This document shows, in pieces, positions 12,916 to 13,262 of a stretch of 13,262 nt of DNA. Below the pieces are notes generated by a model, which saw only the letters and a list, made by a program, of their open reading frames with translations, had not been told where the DNA came from and did no database searches. This DNA is from Phycisphaerales bacterium UBA1926. GTDB lineage: Bacteria; Planctomycetota; Phycisphaerae; Phycisphaerales; UBA1924. Positions within the stretch are counted from its first letter, which is position 1. Every line of letters begins with the position of its first letter. The position numbers and the translations under genes are program-made. The stretch spans positions 24,542 through 37,803 of the forward strand of contig DDFO01000037.1 in assembly GCA_002337215.1 (NCBI GenBank), written 5' to 3'.

Positions 12916-13262
12916 TCAGTCCTCGGCCTTGAACTCGTCGGCGAGCGCTTGGATCGTTGCCTTTGCGTCTCCCAGCACCATGTAGTTGTTGTCGAGGTAA
13001 AACAGCGGGTTGTCGATGCCCGCGTATCCCGAGCGCATCGACCGCTTGAGGGTGAAGACCGTCTTGGCGCGGTGGACCTCGGCGATCGGCATCCCCGCGA
13101 TCGGGCTCCCCTCTTCCATCGCGAGCGGGTTGACCACGTCGTTGGCACCGAGCACGATCGCGACATCGACCGACTCCATCGTCGGGTTCACGTCGTCGAG
13201 CTCGAACAGCTTCTCGTAGGGCACGTCCGCCTCGGCGAGCAGCACGTTCATGTGCCCCGGCA
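12916..13262 (-). CDS. pntB: NAD(P) transhydrogenase beta subunit PntB, C-terminal part (5' end beyond window)
   Basis: Only the last 115 codons or so are visible. They are the end of domain III, which binds NADP(H). The conserved P-G-H-M-N-V-L-L-A-E-A stretch lies at the window edge, followed by V-L-G-A-N-D-V-V-N-P, S-P-I-A-G-M-P-I, K-R-S-M-R-S-G-Y-A-G and a closing G-D-A-K. These are hallmarks of PntB, the inner-membrane proton-translocating transhydrogenase that makes NADPH from NADH using the proton gradient. The ATG at 13251 is an internal Met of the conserved motif, not a start; the frame is open to the edge. It ends 24 bases from the end of the CstB-like gene, so the two are convergent. 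pntA would be expected upstream, outside the window. Confidence 0.95.
   Translation of the reverse strand, partial: PGHMNVLLAEADVPYEKLFELDDVNPTMESVDVAIVLGANDVVNPLAMEEGSPIAGMPIAEVHRAKTVFTLKRSMRSGYAGIDNPLFYLDNNYMVLGDAKATIQALADEFKAED

Noticed and set aside
1..13262. tRNA or rRNA genes, CRISPR arrays, insertion sequences, integrase sites
   Set aside because: None was recognised on either strand. The gene content and composition look like ordinary chromosome with no sign of a mobile element.

Overview
The window is a GC-rich stretch of bacterial chromosome. It is densely coded, with long open frames on the antisense strand that follow from codon use. GC-rich codons, prepilins with an R-A-F-T-L-I-E or R-G-F-T-L-V-E processing site, and two GspE/PulE-type ATPases beside a PilT suggest a planctomycete, perhaps of the Phycisphaerae type. 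That assignment is inference; no rRNA or other marker gene is present.

Region 1 (about 1-8432, all minus strand) is a type IV pilus / type II secretion locus. In transcription order it holds a GspE/PilB-type ATPase (6717-8432), the retraction ATPase PilT (5531-6649), a second GspE-type ATPase (3429-5165), the inner-membrane platform protein GspF/PilC (2052-3347), and two pseudopilins (851-2047 and 1-854, the latter cut by the window edge). The ATPases would power assembly and retraction of a pseudopilus or pilus on the GspF platform, from prepilins cleaved by a peptidase encoded elsewhere. The 365-base gap between pilT and the second gspE is AT-rich and holds a good sigma70-like promoter (TTGTAA, 17 bases, TAGAAT). 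A perfect 14-base dyad overlaps its -35 box. The locus is therefore probably two transcription units: gspE2-pilT and gspE1-gspF-pseudopilins. Both GspE-type ATPases lack the usual zinc-binding tetracysteine module.

Region 2 (8433-8847) is a 415-base divergent intergenic region, with a weak candidate promoter and a dyad for the minus-strand unit. No gene is visible in it.

Region 3 (8848-12891, plus strand) starts with a stand-alone phosphopantothenoylcysteine synthetase (coaB). It overlaps by ATGA an unusual three-part protein: a Gly/Arg-rich disordered N-terminus, an RluA-type pseudouridine synthase and a class I SAM-dependent methyltransferase in one chain. After 67 bases comes a persulfide dioxygenase/rhodanese protein with CstB architecture (metallo-beta-lactamase, pseudo-rhodanese, active rhodanese).

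Region 4 (12916-13262, minus strand, convergent) is the 3' end of pntB, the beta subunit of proton-translocating NAD(P) transhydrogenase.

The least ordinary items are the RGG-pseudouridine synthase-methyltransferase fusion, the dyad-controlled promoter inside the secretion locus, the loss of the zinc module in both ATPases, and a tetrapeptide-repeat linker in one ATPase.
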